NCBI GenBank assembly: GCA_002169755.1
Contig: NHIU01000035.1
Location: 2,821-11,504 of the forward strand
Direction of reading: 5' to 3'
Length of the DNA: 8,684 nt
Origin: Candidatus Pelagibacter sp. TMED197
GTDB taxonomy: Bacteria > Pseudomonadota > Alphaproteobacteria > Pelagibacterales > Pelagibacteraceae
Shown here one piece after another: positions 6,975 to 8,684 of the stretch. A model generated the notes under the pieces. It did no database searches, was not told the DNA's origin, and was given only the letters and a program-made list of their open reading frames with translations. Position 1 is the first letter of the stretch. Every line of letters starts with the position of its first letter. A program made the translations under genes and the position numbers.

Positions 6975-7159
6975 TTCGTATTTTTAATTGTTGTGTATAA
7001 TCTTGCTATACTTTTTTTAATTTCATTATATTGTGCTGGATTTTCAATTTGGTTATTTATTTTTTTAAACCTAATATTAAACAAATCTTTTTTAAGAACT
7101 TGTATCTTTTTTTCAGCCTGATCTTTAGTTAATGTTTTTTCTTCTTTTTTTTTGGCCAT
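6971..7159 (-). CDS. rpmC: 50S ribosomal protein L29
   Basis: L29 is a small helical protein near the polypeptide exit tunnel, part of the site that contacts chaperones and targeting factors. The 62-residue product (E. coli 63) shows the family pattern: a charged first helix, then LFNIRFKKINNQIENP (equivalent to the usual LRFQxAxGQLENP) and a second helix with IARLYTTIK. It starts MAKKKEE, with an A9 run directly after the start codon region. No clear Shine-Dalgarno site is visible, only an A-rich leader. The stop overlaps the rpsQ start as ATGA. Confidence 0.95.
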   Translation of the reverse strand: MAKKKEEKTLTKDQAEKKIQVLKKDLFNIRFKKINNQIENPAQYNEIKKSIARLYTTIKNTK

Positions 7160-7163
7160 AAAA

Positions 7164-7568
7164 TTATCTTTTTATAAATTTAGTTTTTATCGGTAACTTA
7201 GCGGAAGCTTTATATAATGCTTCCCTTGCAATTTCTTCAGTTACTCCATCTATTTCAAAAATTATTCTACCAGGTTTTACTCTACAAGCGAAATATTCTG
7301 GTGATCCTTTTCCTTTACCCATTCTTACTTCAGTTGGTTTTTTTGATACTGGTATATTGGGAAATATTCTAGTCCATACTTTACCAGTTCTTTTCATATA
7401 TCTAGTTAGAGCTACCCTCGCTGCTTCAATTTGTTTTCCAATTATTCTTTCTGGCTCAATCGCTTTTAAACCGAATTGCCCATAGTTAAGTTTTACAGCT
7501 CTAGCCGCTTTTCCATGGATCCTTCCTTTAAAAGCTTTTCTATATTTAGTTCTTACTGGCTGTAGCAC
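7164..7568 (-). CDS. rplP: 50S ribosomal protein L16
   Basis: L16 binds 23S rRNA near the A-site region and the central protuberance. The 134-residue product (E. coli 136) has the family start [11 protein letters not shown], then [13 protein letters not shown], the [15 protein letters not shown] segment and the very conserved [12 protein letters not shown]. The start codon is GTG (7568-7566); alignment of MLQP with known L16 starts supports it, and AAAGGG lies just upstream as a Shine-Dalgarno site. The first 23 nt overlap the end of rpsC. rpmC follows after 4 nt. Confidence 0.97.
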   Translation of the reverse strand: MLQPVRTKYRKAFKGRIHGKAARAVKLNYGQFGLKAIEPERIIGKQIEAARVALTRYMKRTGKVWTRIFPNIPVSKKPTEVRMGKGKGSPEYFACRVKPGRIIFEIDGVTEEIAREALYKASAKLPIKTKFIKR

Positions 7569-8232
7569 TTTTTACCCTTTCTTTTTTTTCCTTTTCAACA
7601 TCTTTCGCCATTAACTCTCCCTTATAAATCCAAACTTTAACTCCAATTATTCCGTAAGTAGTTAATGCTTCTCCAAATCCATAGTCTATATCTGCTCTTA
7701 ATGTGTGTGATGGAATGCTCCCTTCTCTCAACCATTCTGTTCTAGCGATTTCATTTCCTGCAAGTCTTCCACTTAGCATTACTTTAATCCCTTTAGCGTT
7801 CAATCTCATTGCTGATTGCATAGCTCTTTTCATGGTTCTTCTGTAAGCAATTCTTTTTACTAGTTGCTGAGCAATGTTTTCAGCTACTAAATTTGCATTA
7901 AGTTCAGGTTTTTTTATTTCTTTAATATTTACGTTTACATCACTAGAAGTAATTTTCATTATGTTCTTTTTTATTTTTTCTATGTCTGCACCTTTTTTTC
8001 CAATCACAAAGCCAGGTCTTGAAGTGTGAATCGAAACAGTACATTTCTTTGATGATCTCTCGATAATGATTTCAGAAACACCTGAATTTACTATATTCTT
8101 TTTTATATAGTCTCTGATTTTAAAGTCTTCTATCAAATATTTTCCAAAGTCTTTTTTTTTAGCGAACCATGTAGAGTCCCAGCCTCTATTGATGCCTAAT
8201 CTTAGTCCAATTGGATTTATCTTTTGTCCCAT
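7546..8232 (-). CDS. rpsC: 30S ribosomal protein S3
   Basis: S3 sits at the mRNA entry side of the small-subunit head. The 228-residue protein (E. coli 233) begins [13 protein letters not shown], the typical S3 start. A type II KH domain follows, with [13 protein letters not shown] at about residues 77-89 (the GxxG RNA-binding loop). The C-terminal S3 domain shows [29 protein letters not shown] and DIDYG. The ATG forms TAATG with the rplV stop, suggesting coupled translation, and AAGGA from the rplV repeat lies 9 nt upstream. The last about 20 residues are charged and variable, as is usual. The 3' end overlaps rplP by 23 nt in another frame. An A9 tract lies near the 5' end (plus-strand T run 8152-8160). 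Confidence 0.98.
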   Translation of the reverse strand: MGQKINPIGLRLGINRGWDSTWFAKKKDFGKYLIEDFKIRDYIKKNIVNSGVSEIIIERSSKKCTVSIHTSRPGFVIGKKGADIEKIKKNIMKITSSDVNVNIKEIKKPELNANLVAENIAQQLVKRIAYRRTMKRAMQSAMRLNAKGIKVMLSGRLAGNEIARTEWLREGSIPSHTLRADIDYGFGEALTTYGIIGVKVWIYKGELMAKDVEKEKKERVKSATASKN

Positions 8233-8609
8233 TATTTATTTTCCTTTTTTTCCTTTTTTTCCTTTTTTTCTTCTAGAACGATTGTTATTCTACTAAATGG
8301 TTTTTTTATTGGACTAGCTCTTCCTTTTGCTCTTGGTCTAAACCTTTTCATGACTAAAGATTTTCCAACATAAGCTTCTTTTACAAAGAGATTATCAATG
8401 TCATATTGATGATTGTTTTCAGCATTTGAGATTGCTGACTTAACGGTTTTGCTTACTTCTTTAGCTATTCTTTTCCTTGAAAATTCTAGGTCTCTCAGAG
8501 CTTTATCTGCTTTTTTTCCTTTGATAAAATTAAGCACTAAAGATAATTTTCTAGGACTAGTTCTAACATTTTTGTTTATTGCTTTTACAAATGTATTATT
8601 TTTTTGCAT
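8232..8609 (-). CDS. rplV: 50S ribosomal protein L22
   Basis: L22 binds 23S rRNA, and its long loop lines the peptide exit tunnel. The 125-residue protein carries the family core: [11 protein letters not shown] near the N-terminus, AISNAENN in the middle, and the loop/C-terminal stretch [16 protein letters not shown] followed by SRITIVL. I place the start at the ATG at 8609 because an 11-nt Shine-Dalgarno match lies just upstream; the alternative GTG at 8615 falls inside it. The protein is about 15 residues longer than E. coli L22 (110), mostly because of a charged C-terminal tail made of repeated Glu-Lys-Lys. The gene overlaps rpsS by 14 nt, and its TAA shares one base with the rpsC ATG (TAATG). 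Confidence 0.96.
   Translation of the reverse strand: MQKNNTFVKAINKNVRTSPRKLSLVLNFIKGKKADKALRDLEFSRKRIAKEVSKTVKSAISNAENNHQYDIDNLFVKEAYVGKSLVMKRFRPRAKGRASPIKKPFSRITIVLEEKKEKKEKKENK
8243..8269 (-). repeat. 9-nt tandem repeat, three copies, in the 3' end of rplV
   Basis: The plus strand shows CCTTTTTTT three times in perfect tandem (minus strand AAAAAAAGG). In the rplV frame the repeat encodes Glu-Lys-Lys units in the C-terminal tail. The unit is a multiple of three, so copy-number changes would keep the frame. The copy nearest rpsC also supplies AAGGA, a plausible Shine-Dalgarno site 9 nt before the rpsC ATG. Confidence 0.9.
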
Positions 8610-8684
8610 TATCACCTCCTTCTTTTGTAGGTGTTGCTGCAGAAGCAGCAGCTTTTTTATCAGCTGGTGTATGACCTTTAAATA
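8596..8684 (-). CDS. rpsS: 30S ribosomal protein S19, C-terminal part (runs off the window)
   Basis: This is the 3' end of the S19 gene; S19 forms a complex with S13 in the head of the small subunit. Reading the minus strand from 8682, the peptide starts [10 protein letters not shown], which matches the conserved FxGH motif near the S19 C-terminus, and it ends GGDNAKK before a TAA at 8598-8596. The position directly upstream of rplV is the normal S10-cluster order. The tail after FKGH is about 24 residues and rich in Ala and Lys, clearly longer than the roughly 10 residues of E. coli S19. The last 14 nt overlap rplV in another frame, and the EGGD codons form the Shine-Dalgarno site for rplV. 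Too short for the ORF list supplied with the window; identified from motif plus context. Confidence 0.9.
   Translation of the reverse strand, partial: FKGHTPADKKAAASAATPTKEGGDNAKK
8611..8621 (-). promoter_or_regulatory. Extended Shine-Dalgarno site for rplV
   Basis: On the minus strand this reads AAGGAGGTGAT, which is complementary over 11 nt to the usual bacterial 16S rRNA 3' end (ATCACCTCCTT). The GGAGG core lies 5 nt before the ATG at 8609. It is embedded in the rpsS codons for EGGD. It decides the rplV start: the in-frame GTG at 8615-8613 lies inside this site and so is not the initiator. Confidence 0.88.

Noticed and set aside
8613..8615. GTG as the start of rplV, giving a 127-residue protein
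   Set aside because: The GTG lies inside the AAGGAGGTGAT Shine-Dalgarno site; the ATG at 8609 has ideal spacing.
1..8684. Mobile element, CRISPR array, tRNA or defence genes
   Set aside because: Every segment is accounted for by conserved housekeeping genes; no inverted repeats, spaced direct repeats or foreign composition were noticed.

Overview
The window is a single, very dense run of ribosomal protein genes, all on the minus strand. It is the downstream part of the S10 cluster, the whole spc cluster and the start of the alpha cluster. Transcription runs from high to low coordinates: rpsS (3' end only), rplV, rpsC, rplP, rpmC, rpsQ, rplN, rplX, rplE, rpsN, rpsH, rplF, rplR, rpsE, rplO, secY, adk, rpsM, rpsK, rpoA (5' end only).

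The DNA is strongly AT-rich (by eye roughly 30% GC, not computed). Lysine, asparagine and isoleucine are abundant, and A8 to A10 tracts occur inside genes. adk sits directly between secY and rpsM, and rpsD is absent between rpsK and rpoA; both are the usual alphaproteobacterial arrangement. The L14, S11 and SecY sequences also read as alphaproteobacterial. Together with the very short intergenic spaces, this suggests a streamlined marine alphaproteobacterium such as SAR11 (Pelagibacterales) or a similar AT-rich lineage. The class is fairly safe; the order is inference.

Layout: 8684-6971 holds the S10 part (S19, L22, S3, L16, L29) and runs without a break into S17. 6974-2991 holds S17, L14, L24, L5, S14, S8, L6, L18, S5 and L15. 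2984-1106 holds the translocon channel SecY and adenylate kinase. 1045-1 holds S13, S11 and the RNA polymerase alpha subunit. Most neighbours overlap or lie within 8 nt, including four TAATG and three ATGA stop-start junctions, which suggests translational coupling. Several Shine-Dalgarno sites lie inside the last codons of the upstream gene. The only real gap is 60 nt between adk and rpsM, and it contains a good sigma70-like promoter candidate.

This is core housekeeping DNA. I see no mobile element, CRISPR array, RNA gene or undescribed system. The points worth a second look are the missing rpmD (L30) gene, a short L24, a lysine-rich N-terminal extension on S11, a long S19 tail that encodes an 11-nt Shine-Dalgarno match for rplV, the rpsC/rplP overlap with a GTG start, and the adk-rpsM promoter candidate. 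No stretch longer than 60 bases lacks a gene.
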